This document shows positions 1 through 11,610 of a stretch of 64,000 bases of DNA, one piece after another. Source of the stretch: Dictyophora rubrovolvata (Eukaryota; Basidiomycota; Agaricomycetes; Phallales; Phallaceae); assembly GCA_029959195.1 (NCBI GenBank), contig CP114118.1, positions 806,001 through 870,000 of the forward strand, written 5' to 3'. Position 1 is the stretch's first letter, and every line of letters begins with the position of its first letter. The position numbers and the translations under genes were made by a program. The notes under the pieces are model-generated. The model searched no databases. It saw only the letters and a list, made by a program, of their open reading frames with translations, and was not told where the DNA came from.

Positions 1-961
1 ACATGAATTAACATCGCGCGTTTATGATTCTCGCATATTTAGAATGAGTTAGAGACCTCGGTAATGTTAACAAAGCCTCCAGTATCATATGGGAATATTC
101 CTGAAACACGACGTGGGCTTTCAATTACCCTGATTACTCGCGCCAAAAACCCCTCGAAGCTTGTCCGGGAATTATACCTCCACCCTGACGTTGTTCCACA
201 TCCCATGGTGTCTGGTGTGACAGCCGAAGATATTGGAGCTAGTCTTGGCGTAGAATTAGTCGATCCTTCCTATTTTTATACCGAAAGGAGATGGAAGGAG
301 CACCGACAAGGATTGGGTCTTCCTGAGGAACCTCTACCATATCCGACTGATGGAGGAGCAAACGTTATACCCGTACCTCTCGATCAGCTTCCCACTGGAA
401 CTGTCGGCGCCGTCGCGTTAGACATAAGAGGATGTATCGCGACTCTCACAAGCACCGGAGGAAGAACAAACAAATTAGTCGGAAGAATAGGCGATACTCC
501 AATCATGGGTGCTGGATTCTGGGCAGAAGAGTGGAAAACTAAACGGTGGTTCAAGACCAGGTCTAAGGCCGTAGGAGTGTCCGGTACAGGTGATGGAGAC
601 GTAAGTTCACAGCACCCAACGCGACTCTAAGGTTTTAACCGCTATTGAAATTTAGTATTTCATTCGTTTGAATACAGCTGCAACGTTGGTCAGCAGAATG
701 AAATTTAAGCATGAGTCGTTAGCGAAAGCTTCAAAGCACGTCGTTGAGGATCTTCGACGGGACAATGGAGTTGGCGGATTGATAAGTCTCGATAGTAAGG
801 GAAATGGTGCGTAGTAACCCCTAAAATTCACCCAATCTTCCCAACCATTTTTTTTTCTGGAAGTCTCCACTCCTCTGAACAGTAGCGGAATGTACCGGGG
901 AGTAATTCGAGAAGACGGAGAGCCAAGAACTGCGATTTTTGACGACGAGACTCTCGAATAG
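1..961 (+). CDS. L-asparaginase / isoaspartyl peptidase (Ntn hydrolase), 5' partial
   Basis: Family T2 N-terminal-nucleophile hydrolase that matures by autocleavage before a threonine and hydrolyses L-asparagine or isoaspartyl dipeptides. Visible exons are about 78-600, 656-806 and 864-961, joined in phase with introns of 55 and 57 nt. The precursor shows SLGVELVDPSYF and RRWKEH, typical of the alpha part, then the nucleophile motif GTVGAVALD (the Thr of GTVG begins the beta subunit), STGG and GRIGDTPIMGAG. Exon 2 reads YFIRLNTAATLVSRM, and exon 3 ends with PLNSSGMYRGVIREDG, the usual C-terminus. The start codon is not seen: the in-frame ATG at 64 lies too far into the conserved domain, so the first exons are off the window. 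Family assignment is firm; the substrate preference is not readable from the sequence. Confidence 0.85.
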
Positions 962-1500
962 TTTAACCGCGTCAATTTTGTTCGAGAGTTCAAAATTTGT
1001 CAATCTTTTTCAATAGACGTATGTTTATGATGATTTGTGGATGGCGTCTGGCATGATTAACATACCATACACGCGCCTTCAATGCAGTCTATTTCAATTT
1101 TCGTTAGGACCGATTAAAAATTTTCTTGGCAAGATCTTATTCAAAGTGTCCGGAACAAGACCGCCAGAATTTGAAAGTGTAAAGACACTTTCTCTAGGGT
1201 CTCGAAAACAAGGGATAGCGATCGCTTTCTCTCAAGTTGAATTTTATCAGGCTGCAAATTTAATAATGGTGAACTAGATAAAACCACCGATATGGACGGA
1301 CCTTCGATATTCACTATCTCTGTGACTGGAATGGTTATTTTAAGCTAACGGTTAAGTCAGCTCTCGTAGGTGCGACGGGCATGAAAAATGAATATTTCAA
1401 TTCACTCAGGGAAAACAGAGCACGCGTACTACGGCCCGTAAGGGACCTATGGAGGTGATCCTGATGAGAAGGTTGGATGTGATCGCGGAGAAGCATTAGT
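962..1500. other. Intergenic stretch between two convergent genes
   Basis: This lies between the asparaginase stop and the stop of the dehydrogenase on the other strand. Short open frames exist but none shows family similarity, an exon-like chain or coding bias. I see only 3' flanks here. Confidence 0.5.
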
Positions 1501-2536
1501 TTATTGGAGGTTCACGAAGAGTCCTCCATCAACGAGAAGACTGGCTCCAGTGATATACTTTGCAAGGTCACTAGCCAAAAACACCACAGGTCCCGCAATA
1601 TCATCCGGCTCTATAGAAAATTGAGGTTCATTGGCGATATGACAATCATTTCAAGGCTACCTCCCAGTCGGCCTAACGCAGTCCTCTGCTCCATGTACTT
1701 CCGTTTTTCAGAATTCGATAGGTCTTCCTTATTGATATCTGTTAGAATGGTGCCAGGCAAAATGGCATTGCATCGGATATTGTATTTCCCTAATGCGACG
1801 GCGCATGATTGCATGAGAGATAAGATACCCGCTTTGGTCGGGGTATAATGACTGTTTTGGAAACGTTAAGCTCAAAGGCTGCATTGAAGAATTAAAGAGC
1901 CTACCATTGAAATTCACCACCGACAAGAGCAGAAATAGATGAAATTGCTACGATGGAACCACCTTGTGGATTTTGTTCTCTCATTTGGATGGCGACCTCT
2001 GTAGTAACTCTATATAAGATAAAAGCGGGACCGGCAACGCGGATAATAGACCTTGGACAATATAGAATGCACCATCGAGATTAACTTGTCTGGTACGCTC
2101 CCATATCTCTTTCGGCATGGAAAGGAAGTCCCAAAAGGGACATATACCAGCGTTGCTTACGAGCACATCTACAAGTCATACGATTACATTGATAAATTAA
2201 GGTCTCGAAAAATATGCCGCATACCTATTCGCCCAAATGCTTTTACACATTCCCTAACGATCTGAGAACGTGTAAAATTCACATGGATATAGAAAATTTT
2301 TTCTTCACCTGTTTCGCAGTTTCTTGGTGAGCGATGTCACCAGGTACGATGACGCTCCTGCAACTAAGCAGAGAAATTTCATGTTGCAAGGCTTGGATTT
2401 CATTTGTCGTTTCTTGATCTCCATAATAGTGTAATACTAGTCCAGCCGCGCTTTGTTTAGCTGATTCAAGAGCACATGCTCGCCCGATGCCTCTTGACGA
2501 ACCAGTTATCGCGACGATTTTGTCCTTCAACAGCAT
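1501..2536 (-). CDS. L-rhamnose 1-dehydrogenase-like short-chain dehydrogenase (SDR)
   Basis: NAD(P)-dependent oxidoreductase, probably oxidising L-rhamnose to rhamnonolactone, the first step of the fungal non-phosphorylating L-rhamnose pathway. Six short exons join in phase. The N-terminus has the Rossmann motif [10 protein letters not shown], then GDIA, the NAG motif ([14 protein letters not shown]), NLDGAF, the catalytic Ser in [12 protein letters not shown], and catalytic Tyr and Lys in HYTPTKAG. The C-terminal part ([43 protein letters not shown]) closely resembles, from memory, the yeast L-rhamnose dehydrogenase of Scheffersomyces stipitis. All catalytic residues are present. It is divergent from the IlvC-like gene at 3000, and no other rhamnose-pathway enzyme is in the window. 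SDR class is certain; the substrate is an inference from C-terminal similarity. Confidence 0.82.
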
Positions 2537-2999
2537 AGTTCAGTTCGAACAAAATACCGTTTTTCGAGATTCTAATCTCATCTATTCACGGCTCAATCGG
2601 CCCGATAAACAAGACAACATTGTGGACAGAAGTAGCCTGTATGTGCATTTGTGAACATCGCTCCGAAGCTTGAAGCTTGAACGTTCAACGTTCAACGGTA
2701 AACCACATGAAGGACTGGCGGCCCGGATGGCTCAAGTTGCACCACACGTCGAGGAAGATTTAGAAATGCCATCGTTTCGGAGGACGAACATTCTCGTGGG
2801 ATTATCTCGTTGGAAAGTAGAAAAAAGGCAGATGATAGAAGACTCGGCGCAGGGTCGTGAGACTGGCATGCATGCAAGTGGTGGTCATCACCGTTATTTC
2901 TTAACTTCTCCAGCGAATTCCGGCCGGCGGTCCGTAAGATAAAAACATGTGAAGAGATTCAGATATGAAGAGGAACCCCGGGTCATTATTCTTTCTATT
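2537..2999. promoter_or_regulatory. Shared divergent promoter region with a palindrome
   Basis: Separates the start codons of the SDR (minus) and the IlvC-like gene (plus). It holds no convincing coding exon. A perfect 12-bp palindrome, TTGAACGTTCAA, lies at 2677-2688 inside a small tandem array built from GAAGCTT and AACGTTC units at 2664-2697. It could be a site for a dimeric transcription factor; this is inference only. Confidence 0.4.
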
Positions 3000-4371
3000 A
3001 TGTCTGCAAAAATGTAAGCCTTTGATGTTGTCTGTGCATTCGTGTCGATGTTCACTTGACAGCCGATACCATAAACAGCTATTACGATTCTGACGCTTCA
3101 CTATCACATCTTGAAGGAAAAATCTGTGTGTTTATCGGGTATGTTTTGGGTTTAGGGCGTGTTATGTGTTTGGGCGAGTTTTACTAAAAATGTCCATTAT
3201 AGCTTCGGAAATCAAGGAGCTGCTCAAGCACAGAATCTCCGAGATTCTGGAGTTTCAAACGATAAAATTCTGATTGCCAATCGTGACGATGATTATGCTA
3301 GTGATGCTCGTTCTAAAGGGTTCATCGTGGAGCACGATTTTGGCAAAGCGGCACAGGTTGCTGACAGTGAGTTCGCCTCAAAGATCAAAGGTTTTTCAAG
3401 CTAAACTGGTTGTTAGTTTTGTTCTTACTTGTCCCGGATCAAGTCCAATCTAACCTGTTCAACAAAGAAATAGCCCCTAAGCTGAAAAGCAATGCTGTTA
3501 TTGTTATTGCTAGTGGTTACAATGTCTTCTACAAATTCCTGAACATTGCTCCAACGAACGATGTCGTGATGGTGGCACCCAGGTATGTATCGTTATCTTG
3601 CAATGATAGAAATTGAATTTTAGGTATCTCTATTTAAATTTAGGATGATAGGATCTTCAGTACGCTCCTTATATCAGAAAGGACAAGGTTTTCCCTGCTT
3701 CGTCTCGGCCGAGCAAGACGCATCCGGTAAAGCATTGGATATTGCTCTCTCCATATCCCTAGGAATAGGTGCTACAAAAGCTGGAGCAATCGCATCCTCT
3801 GCAAAAGAGGAAACTGCTATGGACTTGTTCGCCGAGCAAGCACTATGGCCCAATATCATTGTTCTCTTCCGGGAGGCATTCAGCGTGCTCAAGGAAGCTG
3901 GTTGTTCAGACGAAGCATTGTGTTACGAAATGTTAGTGGTAACTCGCACATTCCTTTACGGAAAAGTTGCACGTTGATTCGCTTTTAGGTGGATGTCCAA
4001 AGAACCAGCTGAAATCTTTGAACGTGCAGCCGATCAAGGTTTTATCCGACAGTTGAAGCTTCATTCTACGGTCTCGCAATACGGACAGTTGAAAGGAGCA
4101 CTTTCTTTAGATGGTAAAGCCGTCCGTCAACATTTCAAGGACATACTATACAATCAGGCATGTTAAAGTCACTATATAACACACACCCTCAATTATCACA
4201 TTACAGGTCCTTAATGGCAAATTTGCAAGAGAATTTGGCAAAATAGAAGCCGAACTTGAAATACAGGGTGACGATAATCCATTAGAGAAGCTCTACAAAG
4301 AAACAGAAGCTAGCGAGCTTGGTCAAGCGGAGATTAGGGTTCGACAGCGTCTTAACCAACCCATACAGTAG
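3000..4371 (+). CDS. Bacterial-type IlvC-like (ketol-acid reductoisomerase family) protein
   Basis: NADPH-binding acid-isomeroreductase family; classical members convert acetolactate in valine/isoleucine synthesis. Starting at 3000, the exons give MSAKIYYDSDASLSHLEGK then VFIGFGNQGAAQAQNL, the dinucleotide-binding fold laid out as in short bacterial enzymes, with no mitochondrial presequence as fungal Ilv5 has. The C-terminal knotted domain keeps the metal ligands in KEETAMDLFAEQ and a Glu in CYEMWMS, and ends with GKFAREFG. Two usual active-site motifs are altered: the His of the AHGFN loop is absent (IASGYNV) and the Lys of PKGPG is Arg (APRMIG). Five or more introns are needed; one, about 4157-4206, has a GC donor (GCATGT). 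About 340 residues. Family is secure, but normal isomeroreductase activity is doubtful; a specialised or secondary-metabolic role is possible. Confidence 0.8.
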
Positions 4372-4464
4372 TTCTATCTCTACACAACCGGAATATGACA
4401 ACTATGTAAATGTGTATGCCCAATAGCTTTTATAACAACGAAAGAAATATAATATAAGCATTCA

Positions 4465-6870
4465 TTAAGTCAATTTTCGAGCATATTTTTTCTTAGCCTG
4501 CACCCACCAGTACCGGGTTATGCTTACAATACCTGCAGCAAGTAATGTAACAATGGCCAAAATAACAAGAAATCCGTTAAATGGAGCAGGGCTCTGACCA
4601 GGATTGCTTGTCCGACGGTTACCAGGTAGCTTCCCTACATTGACAGAGACAGCACCAGTAGGAACTTGCATAGCCTGTGAAAAGCAATTCAACTTGTATC
4701 AAATACACCAAAATAGGCGGAACTTACACCTGCCGCGATACTAATCAGTGTCAATGCCATAATGCCTTTATCGGTTCCACTCCGAGCCTGTGCATCTTTC
4801 ACTCGTAGATGAGAGATATACGCCGGATGGGAGTGACTAAGAATATGCTCGTTGTGAGCTAATGATTGATGAAGCGTGAATATATGATCTGGCCAGCATC
4901 ACTTTCTGTCTTTTGTTTGAAGAAAAAAGTTTGCGCATACCTTGTATATCGTCTAAGTATATACCCACATCCATATTTGTTTGGGATGTAGGACCATGGG
5001 GGTGCATCGCAAGTCGTTTTTTAAGCTGCGAAAGTACTTCCGATTTGGTGCCTAGCAAGCGAGACAGAGACGTAACCAATCTCCGAGTTGCAGCTATTCT
5101 CATTAACGGTGTTCGTTGGATAGTGCCTTTTTTAGACTTTGATTGCGACCTGAGCACCGCCCTTAAACGACTACTGACAGACTTGAATGTAGGATACATA
5201 TGTCGAATCAACGCCAAAGGAGTCATATAGACGTTCTTCACCTTTACCACAGAATCCAGACTCGACGTGGGCGATTCCTCTTTCTTGACTAAAACTTTGA
5301 CTTCGCTTTGATCGGGATCTTTCTCAAGGCTGTTATGATCTTGAGATGTGGCTTCCAAAGCCGGCGCAGAAGTAGTTTGTGCTTGCATGTCAGGTGCTGC
5401 ATTTGACGACGTAACAGGGGAAATCAAGTCATCTAGATCCTTCACCTCTCGATCAATTCGGTCTAATAAAGGGAAGAATTGGTCGACAATGGAATCGAGA
5501 AGACCGTGGGCAATCCAATCTGTAGAAACGGTCGGCACACGCATACTAGAATTAGAGGATAATACTTGCCGGAAGACATGCGAAAGGTTTGTTCTAGCTG
5601 TATAATCCTATTTTGTACACGGGAAGTATGCTCGGATATATCTTCAAAATGAAACTGAAATGAATATATCATGAACATCAACATATACTTTCAAGGGACG
5701 TTGAAAAGACCTACAGTACATATACCATCACGAAACACGATAATATAGATATTCGTGGCGTTTACAATTCCTTCAAAATGGGGAACATTGTCGCCATCCA
5801 GACCCAAATGGAGTTGAGTCATTTTGGCTTTCGTCTTTTCGCTTTCTAAAGCTCGGAATACTATGAAATAGTAGCCCAGACGAGGAAATGCCTCCACTTT
5901 CTCTCGCGTTTCCTGATGGAGAATATCCTCTAGAGTAAGAGGATGAAGATGAAGCAACTATATAGTCAAAAAATGATTGTTGGCTTTGTCTTTGAAATAT
6001 GATGAATAGAGTTACCTTCCCAATTTCCCGCATATCATTCCATGATGGACTAGCAACATCTAACCACCTGAGAAGTTGAATGTATTAAACCGAATTTTCA
6101 CAGGGAACGGAGGCTTACCAAGCAGGCTGGGATAGAGGTAGTACTTTTATCATTTCCGTTCCTTCGCGAGCCTTTCCCTTTCCGTTATCGGTGTATTCAA
6201 ACGTCCTTGAATCCACATCATGGGCTGCTGGTGACAAACTTCTTAGACGGGCCGGTTTCCGAAGCTTAGCCAGACGTTTGATGGCGGCATCTAGTCGAGT
6301 TAGAACCAGCGGTAAGGAAGTGGAACGAAAAACTCGTTGTCCGTTGATAGCGGATATTCTCTTATCACTGTGACTGGTAACGAGAGCCGGAGGCAGAAAA
6401 AGCACAAACTCTCTGGGTACTGTCCGCCCGATGCCCCGAGCTTGCAGACGAGCACGGATAATGTGCTCTGAATGGGTATTTATACTTGTCGACAAGCTCG
6501 GCCTTCGTCTTGACCTTCGACGAGTACGGGTATTAATGGACGAGGCGGAAGATATACTGGACTGAGACGATGAGCCGGAAGTTGCCCTTGCCCAACGGTT
6601 AATGGCTAGCTCGAGGATCGCACCAAGAGCACCCTTTCGCAATCCCAGACCGGACCAGCTCGACGAGGAGGAGGATGTCGACGATGCCTCTGTGCCGGCA
6701 ATGGATTCTGCTCTTTCTATGACAATATTCGGGATTGCAGTCGACGGTTCGCCCCGGTAAATGTCATTCTCGTTCTCCGGAACCTCGTCAAGCACGGAAA
6801 TACGTCGTGCTGGGTATTCGGGGTGCTCGGAGAGGCTCAAGGTAGTCATAACAGCCCAAAGGAGATCCAA
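4465..6870 (-). CDS. CorA/Alr/Mnr2-family divalent cation transporter
   Basis: Membrane Mg2+ (or related cation) channel of the CorA superfamily. A long, Ser- and Arg-rich disordered N-terminus (about 250 residues) precedes the cytosolic funnel domain: WLDVASPSWNDMREIG, HLHPLTLEDILHQETREKVE, RLGYYFIVFRA and the alpha-helical stalk with IAHGLLDSIVDQFFPLLDRID. After a charged linker comes YLDDIQDHIFTLHQSL and two closing membrane helices (GIMALTLISIAAGA and FLVILAIVTLLAAGIVS). The pore signature between them, normally GMN, reads VSVNVGKLPGN, so only the Asn is kept. The second helix ends in a basic tail, as usual for the family. ATG at 6870 is the first in frame; MTTL at 6849 is an alternative. 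It is divergent from the splicing gene at 6983, 112 bp apart. Confidence 0.85.
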
Positions 6871-6982
6871 AAAGATGCAGGCGTCGGGGTATCATATATG
6901 ATGCTTTTTATGTTGGAGTCGTTTTTGCGAAGATTACGTAATCATTCGGTGTCACTGTTCCAACCAGAATCCAGATTTCCAA

Positions 6983-8008
6983 ATGCCTCGTTCTCGTTCC
7001 CGCTCCCGTTCGCCGCGTCGTCGGAGAGAATTGGATCGCGAAGACAGAGATTCATATTACAGAAGAGATGACAGAGAACGAGATAGGAGACGGAGAGAAG
7101 ATGACCGTTTTGCTGGGGACCGCCGCAAAGGAGATCGCGACTCTGAACGGCGGCCGCATTCCCGTGAACGTTATGGAGATTCAAAGCGAGACGATGGTAA
7201 ATATCGTGAACGTTCTCGGAGTCAAAGGAACTCTCGGCCTCCCCGCTATTCGCGCTCTCCTTCTCGTAGCGGTTCACCTTCCGCGGCCGCAGACAGTAAA
7301 GGAAAACCGAATTTCAAACCTTCAGGGCTACTTGCCGCCGAAACAAATACAGTGAAAAAAACAGATGGAACTTCGATTGTTCTGAAATACAATGAGCCTC
7401 CTGAAGCGAGGCGACCAACTCAAAGCTGGCGGCTGTACGTTTTCAAAGGCAAAGAACAGCTTGGTAAGATGACATTATATTTTAACCTTACCTTCTTTCT
7501 GAGCCCAACTCTCCCAACATTTAGAGCCATTGCATATTTATCGACAAAGTGCCTACCTCATTGGAAGAGACCAAGTAGTAAGGACCATGTGTTCGGGCTC
7601 ATATATAAGTATGCTCCGACTGACCGATATCGCTAGGTCTGTGACATCCCCATCGAGCACCCCTCTTGCTCTAAACAACATGCTGTCATCCAATATCGGC
7701 ATATTCCCGAAAAAGATGATTTTGGAAATGTCAAACCCACCGTAAAGTCAGTGCAGGAAGCTTCAACCTCATATCTCTTGACTCAGTCCCAAATAACAGG
7801 CCCTTCATAATTGATTTAGAATCTACAAATGGCACCTTTGTGAACGACGAACAAATACCAGCGGCCCGTTATTATGAATTGAGAACAAGCGATGGTAAGA
7901 AAAATAATGTATTCATGCTTGAGAAATACAAACCAGTCAATTTTATCGATAGTTATTAAATTCGGCCTTTCGACAAAAGAATATGTGCTACTACATGAAG
8001 ACGTATGA
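6983..8008 (+). CDS. FHA-domain splicing factor SNIP1/Pml1 (RES complex)
   Basis: Subunit of the RES (retention and splicing) complex that acts with the spliceosome in the nucleus. The N-terminal ~110 residues are an Arg/Ser/Asp-rich low-complexity region beginning MPRSRSRSRSPRRRR. An FHA phosphopeptide-binding domain follows: WRLYVFKGKEQLEPLHIYRQSAYLIGRDQVV, DIPIEHPSCSKQHAVIQYR, and DLESTNGTFVN, with the typical GRD, SKxH and NGT motifs. Introns with donors at about 7465, 7595 and 7751 and acceptors at 7524, 7635 and 7791 keep the frame; the last joins VKPTVK to PFIIDLES. The stop at 8008 follows EYVLLHEDV, the expected short C-terminus. Assignment rests on the RS-rich head plus the very conserved FHA domain. 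Confidence 0.9.
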
Positions 8009-8388
8009 GAAACGTGAGAATAATGAGGGAATCACGGTAGCTTTCTCTTATCGTTGCATTTGCTGCATTCAATAACACTCATATATCAGATTCTGGCCGG
8101 GGACTGGAAAATTCTTTTGATGACCGTTCGACGACGCTCATAAGGAAACCAATGATTTTAAATACCATGCTGCGCTTCCCAAATAAGAGTGAATATATAT
8201 TCAAATGAGGCATTGCATGTTTCCGATGAACTTGTATCAATAAATATTTAGATACATTAGCGACAGATATTGATATACTAACAAGACGATGATCATAATG
8301 ACTAAAACAATAAACTGAAAACCTTGTTGAGAAGATTACAAAAGAACGACTAGAGACAGCCAAGGACTGACTCTACCAGCAGAGAAAG
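8009..8388. other. Intergenic, convergent 3' flanks
   Basis: AT-rich stretch between the stops of the FHA gene and of the sugar transporter on the other strand. I see no coding exon or repeat; it probably holds the two 3' UTRs. Confidence 0.5.
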
Positions 8389-11030
8389 CTAGTCGCCGCC
8401 CTCGGTATCGACACGTTGATAACCCACTTGTCGCTGATTATCGTGCCCAAGAAGTTTGCGATACCAGCTGTCGCTGCTGGATTGTTCTCGCGATGCGTTT
8501 GAATCAATGCGTTCGAATTGTCGGCCGGACCTGACAAGAGATGCCCTTTCGGATTCGTCTCCGTCACTGAGTGGTTCTATATATGTTTTATCAGAAAGAC
8601 TGCTTTTTAAGTGCTGTCAAATGGCATACCTTCTCCGAAGACCCGGTCCATTTCTTCTAATGGTATTCCCTTTGTCTCGGGATAAACTTTGGACACTAGT
8701 CAAGATGTTTACACGGGAAATCCGAGATAAAAACATACGGAAATATACTAGGTGAGAATGTTAGTTCACTAGAATTACTTTGGCAAGCATAGATCCTACC
8801 TAAAACAAAACTACAAGCACAAAAGAAACCGTGCATTGGGTATAACCGCCATGTGATGGTACTTTGCAGAGTAGGCGTTATTTGGCCAACCAACCAATTG
8901 AAAAGCCAGTTCTATGTAACCACTGCATAAGCTTGTACCCATAGGTGCTATACGGTCCAACTTACCGTAGCTGTGGATAACGAAACACCTTTTGCGCGAT
9001 GTGCAAGAGGCATAATCTTTGTGAATGGTTAGAAAACTTCCCTGAACACTCAGCTTTACTAACTTCGGGTGGATAAAGCCACGGAACTGGTCCCCAACTT
9101 GATTAACTGTCAGCACTAGTACATTATGGAATTATGAGAACGAACCTATATCCGAAAGCTGCATTGAAGATGATAACACAGGCAACAACGGCATTCGGCG
9201 TCATGGGTACATCTATCTTCATCCAATAACCGGTGGTAACAAGTGCAATCATCATCTAAGGAGTTTAAAATGATTAAGAGAAGTAAGTCTAAACTATACA
9301 CGTACAATTACGGCTCCTGATAACAGGATGGTTCGCCGTCCCCACCAATCAACAAGGAACCACCTAAATTCATGTGAGACTTCCAGCAATTAGGAACAAT
9401 TATAAACTAACGTTGGAATAGTGCTTGCAACATAAATTATTGCATTAATACCAGTCATCAATAGTGCATCTCGACCGACCCAACCAGCCTCTGTTCATTT
9501 ATAGAAAACGTAAAAGGGCAAAGAAGCTTCAACACGTACGTTCAAAGACCAGGGCTGTCAACCAGTCAATATGAGGGGCATTGTAGGTAAAAACAGTCTA
9601 ACGTACGGGCATAGTAGGATATTACTGTAATAGCGTGCGATCATAAGTTCAAGAGAACCTTTGAACGATACTTTGAAGGCCTACCATTAATGCCATTCTA
9701 CTCATAGAGAAGTTAATTCTAGAATGATGATGGAAGCTGGATCAGTAAACTTACCAACTGGGCAAACGCTTGTGATGACATCGCGATTAAAACACGATAC
9801 TTGTATCGTGCCCACATGGCCGTATATGTTCGGTCGCCCGATATGCGCTTGCGGGTGTTAACCAAGGTGTTCGTAATATATACAAACCAAAACACACTTC
9901 TTGTTCAACAGTTTCCCTAATTTCACGGAACTCTTCCCTGGTCTTTGGATTATCTAAATCTCCTCCGTACAGATCTGCGATAACAAATAAACCTTCTTTA
10001 TCGCGCCCAACGTCGATAAGCCACCTTCTGAACGTCAGCTCCCAGCACTTGTAAAACAATACATTCACTGACCGAGGGCTTTCGGGCATGAACAACGATC
10101 CGACAGCTAATATTAAGCCGATGACACATTGCATGAACAATGGCAACCTCCAGGAAGCATCTGAATCGATGAACGAACAGAAGTAATCAACCCACTGGAT
10201 TCACGTTTAATATCGTTGCCTTCCTTTTCAAATAAAGAATTATCGTACCACAGAGGTAGCATATCCAAGAATGTTTCCGGTAAATTCCATGCATGCAAGA
10301 GCGCCCCGCTAAACATCATTTTAGTATGCAATTATGTGAAAGAAATAGGAGATATACATGTTCCGCGGGTGACACTTCACTTTGATAAATAGGTACAATC
10401 GTTCTAACAAAAAGAGACGTCAGTGTATATTTCATCAAGACTACTAGATAGACTCTGACGATAAAAGGCCCACTCCAAATCCACTAATAATACGACCAAG
10501 AACCATGACAATATAGCCGGTGGTTCCTGTCTGAATCGCACCGCCTACTGTGAAAATGACCGCACCCCAAAAGAGCGTCATTTTTCTACCAATCAAATCG
10601 GCCACCCGCCCAGCAGCAATTGAAGTAACTACATTATTTTTGTTCAGATGTTGGTGGGGAGGTAGGGGAGAAGCCGAGCGTACCAAAAGCACCAATTTCA
10701 AGGACAGCGACCATTGTGCCAACTTCATGTGGTAAAGGCTGGTGAAAGTACTGCTTGAAATAAGGACCTGTTATAATCCCGGACATAACGCTGATACATA
10801 AGATATTTGAGGGAATGTCGATACCGGTCAATGTGTAATGAGTGTATGCACATACCCTTGGTCGTAACCAAACTGTTGAATAAAAGATAGTCAAATGAAG
10901 CAGCACTAAGACAAGATGTAGAGAAAGTATTCACCAAAAACACCCCTAAGCTCGCAAAACATGATATGGCGTAAAGAAGAGGCTTGCCGACTACTCTATG
11001 TTGCGTGGAACCGTGAAGGTTTTCGAACAT
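8389..11030 (-). CDS. MFS sugar transporter (monosaccharide:proton symporter type)
   Basis: Twelve-helix major facilitator importing a monosaccharide across the plasma membrane. Exons are many and short. Diagnostic pieces in order: VVGKPLLYAISCFASLGVFL (TM1), IITGPYFKQYF, EVGTMVAVLEIGAFGT, SIAAGRVADLIGRKMTLFWG (the loop 2-3 GRxADxxGRK motif), VMVLGRIISGFGVGLLS, MPLFMQCVIGLILAVGSLFMPESPR (PESPR motif after TM6), RWLIDVGRDKEG, and near the C-terminus VYPETKGIPLEEMDRVFGEG. The last exon is hydrophilic (EPLSDGDESERASLV...) and stops with DTEGGD. No break was seen. The substrate is not readable; proximity to a rhamnose-type dehydrogenase 6 kb away is not strong evidence. ATG at 11030 fits family N-termini. 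Confidence 0.85.
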
Positions 11031-11250
11031 GGCACATTGAAGAAATTAGTCCGCAAAGTCAGAGACGGAGATTACTGGTTCTTGGATAAGAATTTCTGTC
11101 AAGAGCAATGCTCTCGAGAACGACACGTAGTAAGGTTGCAAATAATTAGCAGCTCGCTGGCCTCGCGCGCTCCACTTTGAGCGTCTTAAGTAAGCTAAGC
11201 AAGCGCGCATTCTTGGTGACTCTCGGCACCGCCGTGGCAGACAGACGACA

Positions 11251-11589
11251 ATGAACTCGCGCCGCTTGTCGATTCACTCGTCCTCTCTCTCATCTTCTGA
11301 ATCCTCAAGTGATATATCTGAAGATTATGAAGAAGAATACCGCCTTGCACAACGCGAGTGGGAGGAAAGCCTGCAGCAACTGCAAACCATATTCTCAATC
11401 GTGCTCTTACCATTTGTAGGCAAATGGCTGGGTCGAAAGTGGAGTCATTGGGGTACGTTTTGCAAAATGATTATTCAGCTGAAGCATTGATTGACATGTG
11501 AATTTCGTCAAATGTTAGCTTATGCAAGATATCTAACATTCGGGTTAACCAAGCAGTTCTTCTTTGGGGGACTGTCTTCCAGGAGTTGA
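11251..11589 (+). CDS. Mim2-like mitochondrial outer-membrane import factor
   Basis: Small protein of about 96 residues made of two exons (11251-11452, 11519-11589). It has a Ser/acidic N-terminus, then YRLAQREWEESLQQLQTIF, a single hydrophobic stretch SIVLLPFVGKWLGRKWSHW, and after the intron AYARYLTFGLTKQFFFGG. The REWEESL...QLQ plus LP(F/Y)VGK(W/F)LGR(K/R)W pattern matches what I recall of Mim2, the partner of Mim1 in the complex that inserts alpha-helical proteins into the mitochondrial outer membrane. The gene runs convergently into the PPR gene with a 21-bp gap. Assignment rests on short motifs, so it is moderately sure. Confidence 0.65.
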
Positions 11590-11610
11590 ATACACATTGA
11601 AATTAACGTA

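Noticed and set aside
1035-1277. 80-codon plus-strand frame after the asparaginase
   Set aside because: It lies past the clear asparaginase stop and shows no similarity.
6115-6870. Separate Ser/Arg-rich gene next to the CorA domain
   Set aside because: The frame continues in phase through an intron into WLDVASPSWNDMREIG, so it is the N-terminus of the same transporter.
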